This document shows positions 25,341 to 38,057 of a stretch of DNA of 64,000 nt, piece by piece; within the stretch, counting starts at the first letter, position 1, and each line of letters opens with the position of its first letter. Under the pieces are notes generated by a model that saw only the letters and a list, made by a program, of their open reading frames with translations, had not been told where the DNA came from and made no database searches. Made by a program: the position numbers and the translations under genes. This DNA is from Acorus gramineus (Eukaryota > Streptophyta > Magnoliopsida > Acorales > Acoraceae), in assembly GCA_030737835.1 (NCBI GenBank), contig CM060849.1, positions 19,700,074-19,764,073 of the forward strand. Direction: 5' to 3'.

Positions 25341-28300
25341 ATGCCTCCATCCGCAGCCGAGCCAGAATCGCCATCGACGGCTGAGATTCTCCGATCCCCT
25401 TCTCCCCGGGACCGATCGTCCTCCTCGAGATTCCCGAACCTCAGAGGGGTTCGATGGCGTATCGACCTCGGCATCCTGCCTTCCTCTCCTTCTTCTTCGA
25501 TCGAGGATCTCCGCCGTGTCACCGCTGATTCTCGGAGGAGGTAAAGTTTGGTTTTTTTTTGTGGGGGCGATTCCTTCACGTGGGTATTATTTTTTCGGTC
25601 GTTTTGGGGTTTTTTTTTATGATAAATGAAGCACCTTTGTTCGAATTTGTGCCGTTTGATTAGGTTTTATTTGTGAAGATTACAATTCTGATATATGTGT
25701 ATTTATTGTTTTGGAAATCTTTTTTGTTTTGGTGTTTCATGATGTTGTTTTGATATGAAATTTGATGAAAAGTGTTCGATTGAAAGAGTTCATTATATGA
25801 AAAATTGGTTTTTTTTTTGGGTATGTTTCATTGAATTGGGTTTTTTAGACTTCCATCAAAGAAATCGCTTTTTGTTGATTTACAGGTCTTAATCCAATCT
25901 GTGCAACTCTATGTCTCTATAATTTCTTCAGAGCTCAGACGCATTTGGACTTGGCTATCTATATTACCTCTTCTTTTTTTGTCCTTCCTCTTTTGTACTA
26001 CTTAGACATTGTTTCCATACTCTTATGAGAATGAGTGAGCGTAGATCAGATCACAAGAATTACTTTAATTTGTAATAAAATGTTCACCGTATTGGAACTA
26101 GTTACAAGCAAGTCACCTCCAACACCAGATGATCTAAGTTTGTTCATGATGTGAACCAGTACCATTATGGGCCATTTTTTCTACAACAATGGCAGACTAA
26201 CTGATCCTTTTTTTAAAAAACAAAGCTTTAGAGAATCCGATGCTAAATGACTCCCGCAAACTGTGCTGTTACCAATGTCTGTGTTTTCTTACACATGTTT
26301 CTTCCATGCAGATATGCTAACTTGAGGCGGTGTCTCCTGGTTGGCCCTCATTTTCCCAAAGATGGGGACAAATCTCCTGATCTAGTGATGGACAACCCAC
26401 TTTCACAAAATCCAGGTGTGTTTAGTTTTGTTTCTCGCCTGCCCCTAGCTTATCAATTGTTATTGTACTAAGCATGATTTTACATTTGTATTCAATGACG
26501 TTTCTAACTACGGACAATGATTGTATAACCCCATGACTGCTTCAAAGTTTTCCTAAATTAATAAAGTTTCTTAGAGCCATTTAATCCTCATGCATTATCG
26601 TTTTATGGACCTGTAACATGTGTTTCAATAATAAAAATGTTTATCATGGCCCACATCACGCATGACCATTGGAGCTTCACATATTTAAAAAAAAAAAGAG
26701 TTTTTGAAATGCTTGTAAATTTATTCTTCCTTCCAAGAAGATTGGATCCACCGAAGACTCTGCCAGATTCATGGCTATTCCCCTCACACTTAGCCACATA
26801 CTAACACATGTTGAGCTTAACTGCATTTTGAATGTTCTGTATGAATTTTTTTTTTTGTGTAAGGAACATAATCTATATTTGATTTTTTTAGACTGCATTG
26901 GTAATCTTAATGGCTATTGTCAACCACGATAAGCCTAGATATCGCTGCTTCAATAACCGAATGCCCCTGTTGGTTTCTATTTGCGGCACTCCATGATTTT
27001 GAGGATAATTTTGTTAACTATGGATGTGCTTTATGCGACCAAATGGACCTTGTCAGATTTCACACGCAATTTTAAATATGCTTCTCACAATACCAAAATG
27101 GTTCTGTATGCATGTATGTAGCTAGCAAATAATTTAGAGTAGATTCAGGTACATTGAGCCCTGTATATAATTCTTGTTTTATCATAGATTTGAAAGTTTA
27201 ATTCCACAATATGTTTACTTGCAGACAGCATGTGGGGCCGTTTCTTCAGAAATGCAGAATTGGAAAGAACGGTTGATCAGGATTTATCACGTCTGTATCC
27301 TGAGCACGAAAACTACTTCCAGACACCTGTTTGTCAGGCCATGTTGAGAAGGATACTTTTGCTGTGGTGTCTTCGACACCCAGAGTATGGTTACAAACAA
27401 GGCAAGATACTCAGTTTTTATTTGGATAGATATTGCCTTCTAAATAATTTTCTATTACACAATTCATTTTCATTTAATTTTGATTTTTCAACCAATATAT
27501 TGTATTTATAGGAATGCATGAACTATTGGCCCCTCTCTTGTACGTCCTCCATGTTGATGTTCAATGTCTTGCTCACGTTCGGAAACTCCATGAAGATCAC
27601 TTCAGTGACAAATTTGATGGTGTGCCTTTCCCTGAAGGCAACGTTGTCGCCAACTCCAGATTCACAGTGTCCACCTCTTCTGCTTCAGCAAACTGGGTTG
27701 CCATGAACGAGGAAGATGATCATGGATTCCAGGGATGTGAAACCAAGGTTGCCAGCCTTGATGAGCTTGATCCAGAGACAAAGGACATTGTGTTATTGGG
27801 CGATGCATATGGCGCTGAAGGAGAATTAGGTATTGTATTATCAGAGAGATTCATGGAACACGATGCTTTTTGCATGTTTGATGCTTTGATGAATGGATCC
27901 CGAGGTGTTGTAGCAATGGCTGACTACTACTCCCCATCACCTGCCATGGGATCCGTCACGGGCTTACCTCCGGTCATTGAGGCATCCTCTGCTCTCTATC
28001 ATGTACTCTCCAAGGTCGACCCACACCTCCACAGTCATCTTGTCGAGCTCGGTGTGGAGCCTCAATATTTTGCACTCCGGTGGCTTCGCGTCTTATTTGG
28101 TCGTGAATTCTTGTTAGAAGATCTTCTTGTGATTTGGGATGAGATATTTGCATCCCCTAATGGGTTTTCCATCCCGTTTGGTGAGAACGACAGGCAGATC
28201 AGTTTCACCATCCTAACATCGCCTCGAGGAGCTTTTATAGTAGGAATCGTGGTCTCCATGATTCTCCATCTACGATCATTGCTTCTCGCCACGGAAAATG

Positions 28301-29763
28301 CAACATTGTGCTTACAGAGGTTGCTCAACTTCCCAGAGAACATAAATGTTGAGAAGCTGATTGCGAAAGCGAAGTCATTACAAGCTCTTGCACTTGATCC
28401 TAGCATCACATTTGCATCATCGACTGTCTGGTCCTTTGAGAAAAGCAAACCTTCATATGTCCGAGGTCACAGTATGTCGTCTGGTGCGATTTCTCCAAAC
28501 ACCCCATTGAATTCATTGCCAGAGAGTTATTGGGAAGAGAAATGGAGGTCATTACATGAGGCAGAAGAGCTCAAGAAAGGAAGCCACAGTGATCCGTTGA
28601 CATCCAGAGTGAATGGATTGTTGTCTAGAGCGGAGTCGGTTCCCTCTCCAATTAAGTTTTTGAGTGACAAAAAGGAATCCCGAGCATCGGTTAGGCGGAA
28701 GCTTTTGGAGGATCTCTCGCAGGAGATCAATTCCAAAATGGATTCTACTAACAAAAAGGATTCTGGTCCCTCTACTAAAGATGGTTCTTCTCTCTCAGTT
28801 GAAATTGACATGAGGAAGGATTCGGTGGAAGATTTAACTATCGAAAGCTCCGTTGTTGAAGAGACCGGGAAGGCTGCCAGTGAAGAGAATTCCTCCGTTT
28901 TCTCCACAGCAACAAGTCCTTTAAGCATCGCCAACGAACGTGAGAATGAGTTTGAGAAAAGCAGCGTTACATCGAAAATATCCATAGATGATACCAATGA
29001 AGAGGCATGCAGTCAAACTCCTGAACCCAAACTGTGTCAAGCCCCCGAACCACATTTGGAAGCTACTACATCCACATCCACATCCACATCCACATCCACT
29101 ATCATTGGAGGAGAAAAACATGTCACAGGTTCAAAGGAGCAGCAACGCAAGCCATTGTCGAACAGATTTCCATGGTTTTGGAAGTTTGGTCGAAACGGAG
29201 ATGCGACTGCAGAGAAAATAGGCATTTCCGAGGGGCAGCAGAGACCTGATAAAGTAGGGAACACTATGCGGAATCTTGGACAATCCATGCTCGAAAACAT
29301 TCAGGTATGACTGACTGTTCAACTTTACACCACAGTGATAAAGAATTTGATAGCCACAAACTTGAGACGGGATAACGAGGCTGCATTTAGAAGCAAGTTT
29401 GGAGAGCTTTTAGAGATTCTGTTTTTGGAGAACTCATTTTGCTCACACTCCTAGTGGTCTTAGATTTCGAAGAAATTGAAAAATAACTAATTATATAATT
29501 TTTTAATGAATTTAACAAAAGTATATTTCTTGAAAAGTTTTTTTTTTTTTTTTTTCAAAAGCTGCTTTAAGTGAAAAGCTGTTTTAAAATTTGTTTCCAA
29601 ACGTAGTCTAATCCTTGACATTGCGCAGGTTGTCGAGTCCGTCTTCCAGCAAGAATCATTAGAGAATTTGTCCAATAACATCCTTGGGAGTAAAGGTCAA
29701 GCGACGGCCACCGCAGCCCTCAAGGAGCTTCGGAAGATTAGCAATCTTTTATCAGAAATGTGA
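25341..29763 (+). CDS. TBC (Rab-GAP) domain protein, TBC1D5-like, five exons
   Basis: Exons: 25341-25540, 26312-26415, 27225-27401, 27512-29304, 29629-29763, giving 802 aa. TBC proteins stimulate GTP hydrolysis by Rab GTPases and so control vesicle traffic. Both catalytic fingers are visible: VDQDLSR with the arginine at about residue 124, and YGYKQGM with the glutamine at about 160. The domain continues through HELLAPLLYVLHVD, MEHDAFCMFDALM, and a TLRWLRVLFGREF-like segment (FALRWLRVLFGREFLLEDLL) to about residue 380. The N-terminus is Ser/Pro-rich. The C-terminal half is low-complexity, ends in SNRFPWFWKFGRN and a short helical tail, and includes a TSTSTSTSTST run from a CCACAT hexanucleotide repeat (29066-29097). 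Intron 3 is best read as GC-AG (CAAG|GCAAGA at 27401/27402). Intron 4 contains a MITE copy. The N-terminal start at 25341 is the first ATG of the open frame. Confidence 0.93.
29383..29603. repeat. Copy of the GCGTTTGGAAA short MITE family in TBC intron 4
   Basis: The left end GCATTTAGAAGCAAGTTTGG and right end (reverse complement ACGTTTGGAAACAAATTTTA) resemble the better-preserved 37133-37359 copy. The shared core includes ACAAAAGTATATTTCTTGAAAAG and CAAAAGCTGCTTTAAGTGAA. Confidence 0.5.
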
Positions 29764-30356
29764 GGTAATTAAGCATTTCATCATGTAATGTAAATCCATT
29801 TTGTAATTATATTTATTCTTCTTGGCCCAAATAAGGTGGCCTATGGAACCCTTCCCCAATTCATCACATTGTTGTCTCGGTTGATTCGGCACTGGAGAAA
29901 TGATAAAGCATTGTATATATCAGCCCTATTCATTGGAGAAAGCTTGGAGAATTCAGAAGGGATGTATTTGCAACACCCAGGTGCAAGCATAAGCAGTTTT
30001 GGATGGAAGGATTGAGTGCCACTTCTGATTGAGAAAATGAAACAATGTATGCTACGCCTGGGAAATTTTTAGCTGGATCCAACAAAGCCAAAGAAATTTA
30101 TCTCAAAAAACAAAGCCCTTTTTTACCAAAAAAAAAAAAAAAAGGAAGCCAAAGAAAAAACAAGGACATGATTGCTCCATCACCAATTAACAGAATACAT
30201 CATACATGAGGATGAAAATTGGCCTCTCTCCACTGTTTTCATTTTTTAAAAAAAACTTTTCATCAAATATTAAATCAAAATAACATTTATTTTGAGTGGT
30301 ACATTCACATCATACAACATTAACATATAATGTTACACATGCCAAGTTTCTAGTGC
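29764..30356. other. Convergent 3' ends of the TBC and DWF5 genes
   Basis: Only the 3' UTRs of the two tail-to-tail genes are expected here. An A-run of about 16 occurs at 30128-30143. No other feature is seen. Confidence 0.5.
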
Positions 30357-33300
30357 TCAATAGATTCCAGGTATGATCCTGTAAGGCACCTTTGCGCAAT
30401 ATTGCTTCCAGTACTTCTGGTACCTGTAAGCAACAACCAAACATTATATCATTCGATGAATAATTTTAGATGAATATTTTTTTCACTATTGTCAAGCATG
30501 TATGAGCCAAAATAACCACAAAATATGCAATATGCAAATCAAATGTGAGTTTTGGATGAGTGGATGGGATGAAATTGTGTTTTGAATACTTACTTGGATT
30601 GGCAACGATCGTCGTCCCTCTTTGCTCGATCGACGAGGAGGATGGTCAGAAAGATCACGTAAAAGTAAGGTAGAAACTGGAAAAAAATGCATTGGCAAAT
30701 GAGTTATAATGCCTTATACAAGTTTTGTCCCTCAAATGACAGTGTAAAGGCTGCTACATATGAGAAGACTTGCTTACATGGTTGAAAAGTGCTGGAACTG
30801 TCCAGAAAAATGCAGCCAATATCTCGGGTACATAGTGAAAATGACGAGCCAAACCCCACCTGTCCAATCAATGAATTTTATTTATTTCTTTCAATTCAGC
30901 TGAAAAGATCCCTAATACGCACCATTTTCATTGACTACATATACTTTCTTTTTTCGCGTGCATTGTAACCAGCAGGTTTTAATGTAAATAACATTTTTAC
31001 TCAAGTTTCAGATCGCAGAAATTTAGATCTGTGGGTTATATAGTATAAGGAAATAACAAGAGCCACTACAGTACTACACTTACCAGCCAGATGTGAGGAG
31101 AAGGCTGGATTTTGTTTCCCCTTTCATGGTACAGTAGGTGGCCTCAATCTGCAAGATGAGTTTGAATGTTTCATGCGAGAAAAAAAAAAATGGCATCACG
31201 GGTGCAAAAGAGTGAAAAACAGAGTTAAACCTTAGATGGAGCTTTTCCCCAGATCAAGCACTTCCCATTTGTCCTGCGAAACTCCTGTCTCTGCCTGTCA
31301 CAATCATAGTTCACGTAGACGCAAAGAACACCAGCAACAAGAATAAAAAGTGCAAGCTGCAAGTATGATTGATTACAATTAGATTAAGTATAAGAGAAAA
31401 TTTTGATTGTCTAAAAGTAGTCAAAATATGAAAAATATGCAGAAAAAAAGACAACTGCTCATGGAAGGCTTGAAAAGCCATGAATTTTATCAAAGACCAA
31501 CCATATGTTATGCATTGATAACACTAAACGTTAAAAATTCACAAATTTTTAGTACCTGGTCATATGAAAAGGAAAAAACAGTCATTTACCTGAGTACCCA
31601 AGTTAACAGGGTGGCTGACCAGGTACATTCCAGGAGAAGTATAAATTGATGGAACCCACACCAAACATCCCCAGCAGATATAGAAACCAGCTAGAAATTA
31701 AAAAAAAAAACAGATTTAGGGTCAAATCATTAACGTTGATAGTGTAATCCTTAAGAAATAATAAAGTAGGAAAATTTTAATTAAATTAAACTGCACAAGG
31801 TGCAGCAAGAGTTTCTCAATAGCGCAACATAGTTTCAATATAGTCTTCATGATATAGATATACAATGAGATCAGGGATATAGAAAATAACATATTGGCAG
31901 ACAAAATGAGTCCTTCATATTAACATATATGATTTAATTGAATAATGAGAAGACTAAAAAATCACATCATATATGTAGCTTGTCATGTCAATTTGTCATA
32001 ATGTGAGTATTACCTCTAGTGCGATAAGGAGCTCCCAATTGCTTAAAAAAATCTTAAAGGTCCTTTTCTCTTACAAAGATCATGACAACAGTGATTGTCC
32101 CTCGCCAAAGGCCTATGGATCTACAAGAATTTATTAACACAGAGGTGAAATCTACCTGGATATTCTATTATATTAGTCCAAGGAACCATATTTTTTCCAA
32201 GTGAAAATATTGACTCTCCTAAAAGATTATTTTGTATTATTAATGGTTCTGTTCAGTCTTTATTAGGTGAAACATAGGTTAACGTGATGAGTGTTGTGAT
32301 CAGCTCCTAGCATTTTATGTTATACTCCAGAACAGAAGTATTACTAGTGCAGTGCAGCGTGCTGACCTTTTTTTTTCTTTTTCTTTTTTTTTGTGGGAAA
32401 ACTCAACGATGCTTAGTTGTTAATTACATAAACTGGAATGCAACATTTCACACCTCTATCATGGGCAATGTCCATGGTGTTCCAGTATCCAGCTTCCCAC
32501 CAAAAGAATTTGGTCACATAGACCAACGTCAATGCAGTATTCACAAGCATAGAATCAGCCACTTTACCATGTTCTTCATACTGCAACATAGAGTGAATCA
32601 GGGAAAGGTAGTAAAGTTACTGATGGAAAAAACAAATGATCGTTTAAATTTCACGTTTGCATTGATGTTTGTAGGAAGAGAAAAGAATACTCTTCTCCAA
32701 GGACTTCCTAAAGACTGCATCTTTGAGCAATCACAGGGAAACTCAGAAAACACAAAAAAAGGAACCAACCTGCTTAATGCAATAGGTCAATGTCAACACT
32801 GCCCAAGACATCATGCCAAATCGGCAGTTTGTAAAGACCTTAATATCGAAGTTTTTACCTATTCGAGGATACAACTCCATTCCCTGCATAGATAGATAGA
32901 TAGAAGATTAATAACATCCACTTAAACAATAATATACATTTAACATCAAGACACTTTCTAATATTATGACAATTAAAAAAATTAACCCCCACACCTCACC
33001 CCCCACCCCCCCCACACACACACACCAACAAAAAGAAAGAGCGAAAGAGAGAGAGTAGATCCCACACAATGTAAATTGGAATTAAATAAAGAATACATTT
33101 GTATATCAAAAGCTCCGTAAACCTTGGTTCACGTGAGCATGCTATAAACATCTGGTAGCCCATTAAATAGGTATACAAGACCAACTATAAGCTACGTGCA
33201 TGCATGCATTCTGCCAGATAAAAGAGAGATGGTGCAAGTTGTTTCCCCGTATCAGAGGGGAAAGGATGCAAACAATGTCTAGCATATTATAGCATTACCA

Positions 33301-35452
33301 AGAATTAAATGAGCACATAAAAATAAATAACAAAATACTTTTAAACAGTAGAATTGATTAATATAATTATGGCACATGCCTACCATTCCATAAAAAAAAA
33401 AAAACAGTAGAATTGGTTAGCCGGTTAGCATACCCCTACCGACCCCAAAATAATAATAAAAAAAAAATAAAGGTCAGCGATCAAACACCGGGTGGGGGGG
33501 GGGGACCATTTTTTAAATTTTTTTAAAGCAAAAAGCACACAACTGAGGAAATAGTCATTGTCCAATGCATCATCCACATTCTACATTAAACAAATAAAAT
33601 AATCGATAGAATGCAAAAAATAATTTTCACAATAGATTCTGAAAATGGGAAATGTTGTTACTTGTTACAATATGCCGTGAAATTCCTACAGTTATACAAC
33701 AAATGCAAGAGAAACAGGGAGAATGACAAAGATCAACCAGATAAAATGAGTGACATCACAGACCAGCATGGAGCACAAACTAGTAATACAGAAGCTCAAT
33801 GGCTCACCCAATAAAAGTCAATTATGATGTTCCCTGTTGATCCAGAATCAGTAGACGATGGTGCCAAATGCCCCTGTAGCAAATATAATAATAATAATAA
33901 GTGCAATTAAAGATTTGCCATGATTTGTGCTAACTTAAGACACAAAAATGATAATCCTACACAATAGTTTGTCAGAGTATAGAACTCACTTTTATGTATA
34001 GGAAAACACAGAATATCAAACTGCCCACAATAAGTGCAGAATATATTTCCCCCAAATGGTCAAACACAATTGCTGGATTGAATATTCCAAACCTGGAAAA
34101 TCAGGGAGAGGCACCAAAATCAATTAGTCCGTAAATTAACCAACGATCATTAGATGACAAGAGCTGATTATGGAAGGAAAAAAAGACGCAAAGTAACAGT
34201 GCTAAAAGAATATCTATTAATCTAATAGACAATCAAATCTATTTTTCATTTTAAGAGCACAAATCTTCATTGGATATTTGGATATCAGATGGCCTTACCA
34301 CCAAAGGCCTAGATAGGTTATCAATGTCACTGCATACGCCGCCAGACCATTCGCCTGCATAAATACGAGCAAGAAAGGAATTAATAAGACATTGAGCATG
34401 ATTATTTTTCAAATTATGAAAGGTTACTATAACAAGAACATAAAAATTCAGTGCCCATATGCTCAGAAAGAATGCCTTCAAATGCAAGGTGTAATTAAGA
34501 AAGAATAACAACTGATCGAGAGTTTTCAACTGCCTGCCACACTTGTTATAAGAAGCAACTCATCTTCCTAATTCTTTCAAATTTCTTCACAGTCCCTGCA
34601 CCTCCCAAAATCAAAAATCAAAGTCCCCTTCTCTCTGTTTTTTTTTTTTTTATTACATTAACATGGGAAAATTTATCTACAACTTAGAACAAGTAAAATT
34701 GAATGAAGACCCACAGCAAAATTAAACTTTGAGTTCATCTCATTTCAGTAGTTCAATCACAACAAGTCAGATCAGCGTGTATCAACAATATAATTAAAGC
34801 TCATCCAAATACTCAAAGAACCAAAATTATAATTTCATAATGTCATAATGAAATGAACACCGAAATAACTATATAAAACAAATAAAGACCTTGTAGACGG
34901 GCCGATTCCCTGCAGGAGAGATAGGGCCTTCAACCCTCTCTCCAGGCAGCATAAGCTGCAGCGCAGCTTCAAAAGCAGCGAAACAAGCGATGATTTTCCA
35001 CGCAACAGCAGTGGGTTTCGGCCAGATGCTTCGAAACCCCTGCACCAACCCCTGCTGTTGGAAGTTCTCCCATGTCTGAACAACAGAACCATCGGCGTGG
35101 ACCATCGTATACCATCTACACATCAAGAACCACAAACAATGCGATGAACAATTCCATACTGATCCAAAACAACCGAGCGAAAAGAAAGAAAAATCACAAA
35201 ACATTGATTTTAAATACATCCGATGATCTTTCGGAAACTCGATCTGATAAAGTGGATATCAATAGACACAGATTGATGTGATCTGAACGAACAACGAATG
35301 GATCGAAACAGTTAGGGTTTGAGAAGGGAGAGGACTCACAGAAGGATGACGAAGGGAGGGCAGAGAGTGAGGAGAGATAGCATGGAAGCGTAGGTCACCA
35401 TCGGCGAGTGTACGGTCTTCTTCTTCTTCTTCTTCTCATCCGCTCCTCCCAT
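30357..35452 (-). CDS. DWF5: 7-dehydrocholesterol (sterol delta-7) reductase, 13 exons
   Basis: Exons on the minus strand, first to last: 35452-35340, 35115-34890, 34354-34299, 34092-33990, 33873-33808, 32883-32770, 32580-32454, 31690-31590, 31356-31231, 31148-31084, 30859-30778, 30676-30594, 30423-30357. All are GT-AG, giving 442 aa (Arabidopsis DWF5 is about 432). The enzyme uses NADPH to reduce the delta-7 double bond of sterols in the ER, a step towards campesterol and brassinosteroids. ERG4/ERG24 family signatures are intact: GMELYPRIGKNFDIKVFTNC followed by RFGMMSW, and LLLTSGWWGLARHFHYVPEI, plus the C-terminal KYWKQYCAKVPYRIIPGIY. Multiple hydrophobic segments fit an ER membrane protein. 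The N-terminus carries six lysines (MGGADEKKKKKKTVH) from a CTT microsatellite; M18 is a less likely start. I see no disruption. Confidence 0.97.
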
Positions 35453-36887
35453 TTTCGCCGATCTTTCGCTCTTCACTGTCCACTCTCTCACTCTTCAGGC
35501 GCAGGAGACGAGCGAATGTACTTTTTTGGTGGTGGTTTTTTTTTTTTTTGGGAGGGGGAAGTATTTTATAGCCGTTCATTTGGGGAATCTCGTCCGTTGA
35601 TTCGATCGAGGACTTGTCTCACAAAAGTACACAACGTCACCACAGGATTTTTGTCACGTCGCAACACGAGACCACATGAGTGGACTTTTTTTTGTTAATA
35701 AGTCCAAGGTGAGGTTATAATCTATATTTTATGTGATTTTATTTATGGGAAAAATCCAAATAACCCCAAGTGAATTGCCCGAAATTCATATAAACCCCTC
35801 CAAACATTCATGTAAATCCAAATAACTTCTTGAATTAAAATTTCGTTCAATGGTAAATATTCATTGAATATTTTATTTGGTTAACTCTGACTAAAAACAC
35901 AATATACTAAAAACCTTGATAAAAATGTGAAAAGTTCTCTGTAAATATTGTAAAACCTTCTTTAGAAGGATAAAATAGTCATTTATAGAGTTTTTTTTTT
36001 TTATTTATAACATGTTATAGGTTTTTTTTTTTGTATATTGTGTTTTTAACGGGGTTAACCAAACAGAATATTCACATTTTATTTTTCATATGTCAACGAA
36101 AACTTAACTTGAAAGTTGTTTGGATTTGCGTAAGTGTTTTTAGTGTTTTCACGGGGTTATATGATTATATGGATTTAGAGGGGTTATATGGATATTTCCC
36201 TTTATTTGTTTGTTATTATTTTTAGCAAAAGTGTTTTTTTTTTATTTCACTATAACACGCATAACATAGAACAGATTAGTCAATAGATTTTGTTTTTAAT
36301 AGAAATCAGTTTTTAAATAATTAAAGTTAAACATATTTTTAAATTTCAGTGTTGATTTTACGATTTACATGTCAATAAAATAACTATTTTTATAAAAAAA
36401 ATATTTGGTTGATTATTATAATCAATTTAAAACAGAGCCAGTCCCAAGTGGGAATTAGTCAGCTGTTTTTTGTAATTTATATATACCACTTAAAAATCAC
36501 AAAAATAAAAAATAAAAATAATAATATGAAGAATAAAGAAACAAAATCAAATTAATCAAACTAAACATGGTTTACTGCCTAACCACTTAATCGCCATTTA
36601 ATACCTACCCAATCCCGCCTTAATCCTGTTTTTTAAAACACTGATTACAAGTCAACACCACCAGAAGAAAATTAGCTCAAAATGTACTGAAATAGAATGG
36701 CAGATTAGTATGGAAAAGAGTTAATTTTTCATTTACTGGATGTCTATATTATATATACATACATGTTTATTTTTCTCCTCGGCACAACAGGTTTATATAG
36801 AACTCATTTTAGCAGTAGACCTGAAACTGAAAGCAATCACACACAGATCAAAGGATTTGATAAAAAAAAAAAGAAAAAAAAAAGAGG
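35453..36887. other. DWF5 upstream region and intergenic sequence
   Basis: This is the promoter side of DWF5 and the 3' side of the next minus-strand gene. No coding sequence is seen. It contains a foldback-like element at 35749-36201 and AT-rich sequence after it. Confidence 0.5.
35749..36201. mobile_element. Foldback-like element upstream of DWF5
   Basis: The left end reads GGGAAAAATCCAAATAACCC and continues with further A/T and ACCCC-rich blocks (ATAAACCCCTCCAAACATTC). The reverse complement of the right end reads GGGAAATATCCATATAACCC, then CTCTAAATCCATATAA and ATAACCCCGTGAAAACAC. The termini pair well over about 20 bp and then loosely. There is no coding capacity. Confidence 0.55.
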
Positions 36888-37375
36888 CTAATCATCATGG
36901 TGGTGGTGATGCTGAAATCCGGGGAGGAGTGAAGTGATGAAGCCAATGACAAGCATCTGGATCTCCTTGGCTAAGCCCCACCACTGGACCCTGTTCTCTT
37001 CCATCGGTCCCGGTTCCTCCGGGTGCCTGTGCTCGGCCGGTTGGATCCCGTTCTCCGGATGCGGGTTCTCATTTACAGCTCCCACGTTTCCCTCTGCGAG
37101 GGAAAAACATTAGTCATGCTCATCCTATGTCAGCGTTTGGAAATGTGTTTGAACAATTTTTGGAGATTTTGCTTTTATAATAATCATACTTAATGCATGT
37201 TTTCAAATGCATTTAACGGTTCCAACTTTTGATGAAAGCGAAAAACAACTTTCAGGTATAGGGACGGTTTTTAACAATCTAACAAAAGTGTGTTTCTTGG
37301 AAAGCTGGTTTCAAAAGATGTTTTGAGTGAATTACTTTTTCAAACTCATTTCCAAACGCCAGATACATGCATAAC

Positions 37376-37408
<33 letters not shown>

Positions 37409-38005
37409 GAGACCAGGGGGGGCATTTTCCACCCTAATGACTGGGCGTGGTGGGTGGGTTGGTGTAGCAGCCCTCCGGAGCCATTGCATCAATGGGGCAA
37501 GAACTCCAGTCTGGTATCTGTGGATCAGAGTGTTTGATAAAACAAAATTGAAAATTGGAAAATAATCTCACATCTGGAAAAAGATAAGTGGAAGAAGCAT
37601 ATTTTTTTCTTAAGTGGAGATGAAAAGTTGTGATGATTGGATACTTACAGATAAACTATGGAAGCAAATAGCAGCAGAAGGACGAGCTTTTGTTTTGATC
37701 CATCTTGGTTGAAAACAAAGACCACTGCTGCGAGCTTTAAAATGAGCAGTAGGTCCAACTGAAATCCAATCCTAAAAACTACTTGTCTTTGCCGCTGTTG
37801 CTGAGGTCTTGCTTCTTGTCCTTGCACCTGACCCACTACTCCGGAAGGATCCGGCCTTCTGTTGCCGTTTATAAGAAAAATATTCAAGAAAAAATAATCA
37901 AATAAATTTCTGAACAGATGAGAGTTTATGCTTAGAGCTATACATCAATGAAAGAGCCCCACCCCCCCCCCCCCCCAAAAGAGAGAGAGAGAGAGAGAGA
38001 GAGGA

Positions 38006-38057
<52 letters not shown>

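Noticed and set aside
28062-28997. Minus-strand frames of 128 and 156 aa
   Set aside because: Antisense shadows of the long TBC exon.
33410-33500. tRNA-like words (GGTTAGCCGGTTAGCATA, GGTCAGCGATCAAAC) suggesting a SINE
   Set aside because: The A- and B-box likenesses are poor, no cloverleaf forms, and no target duplication was found.
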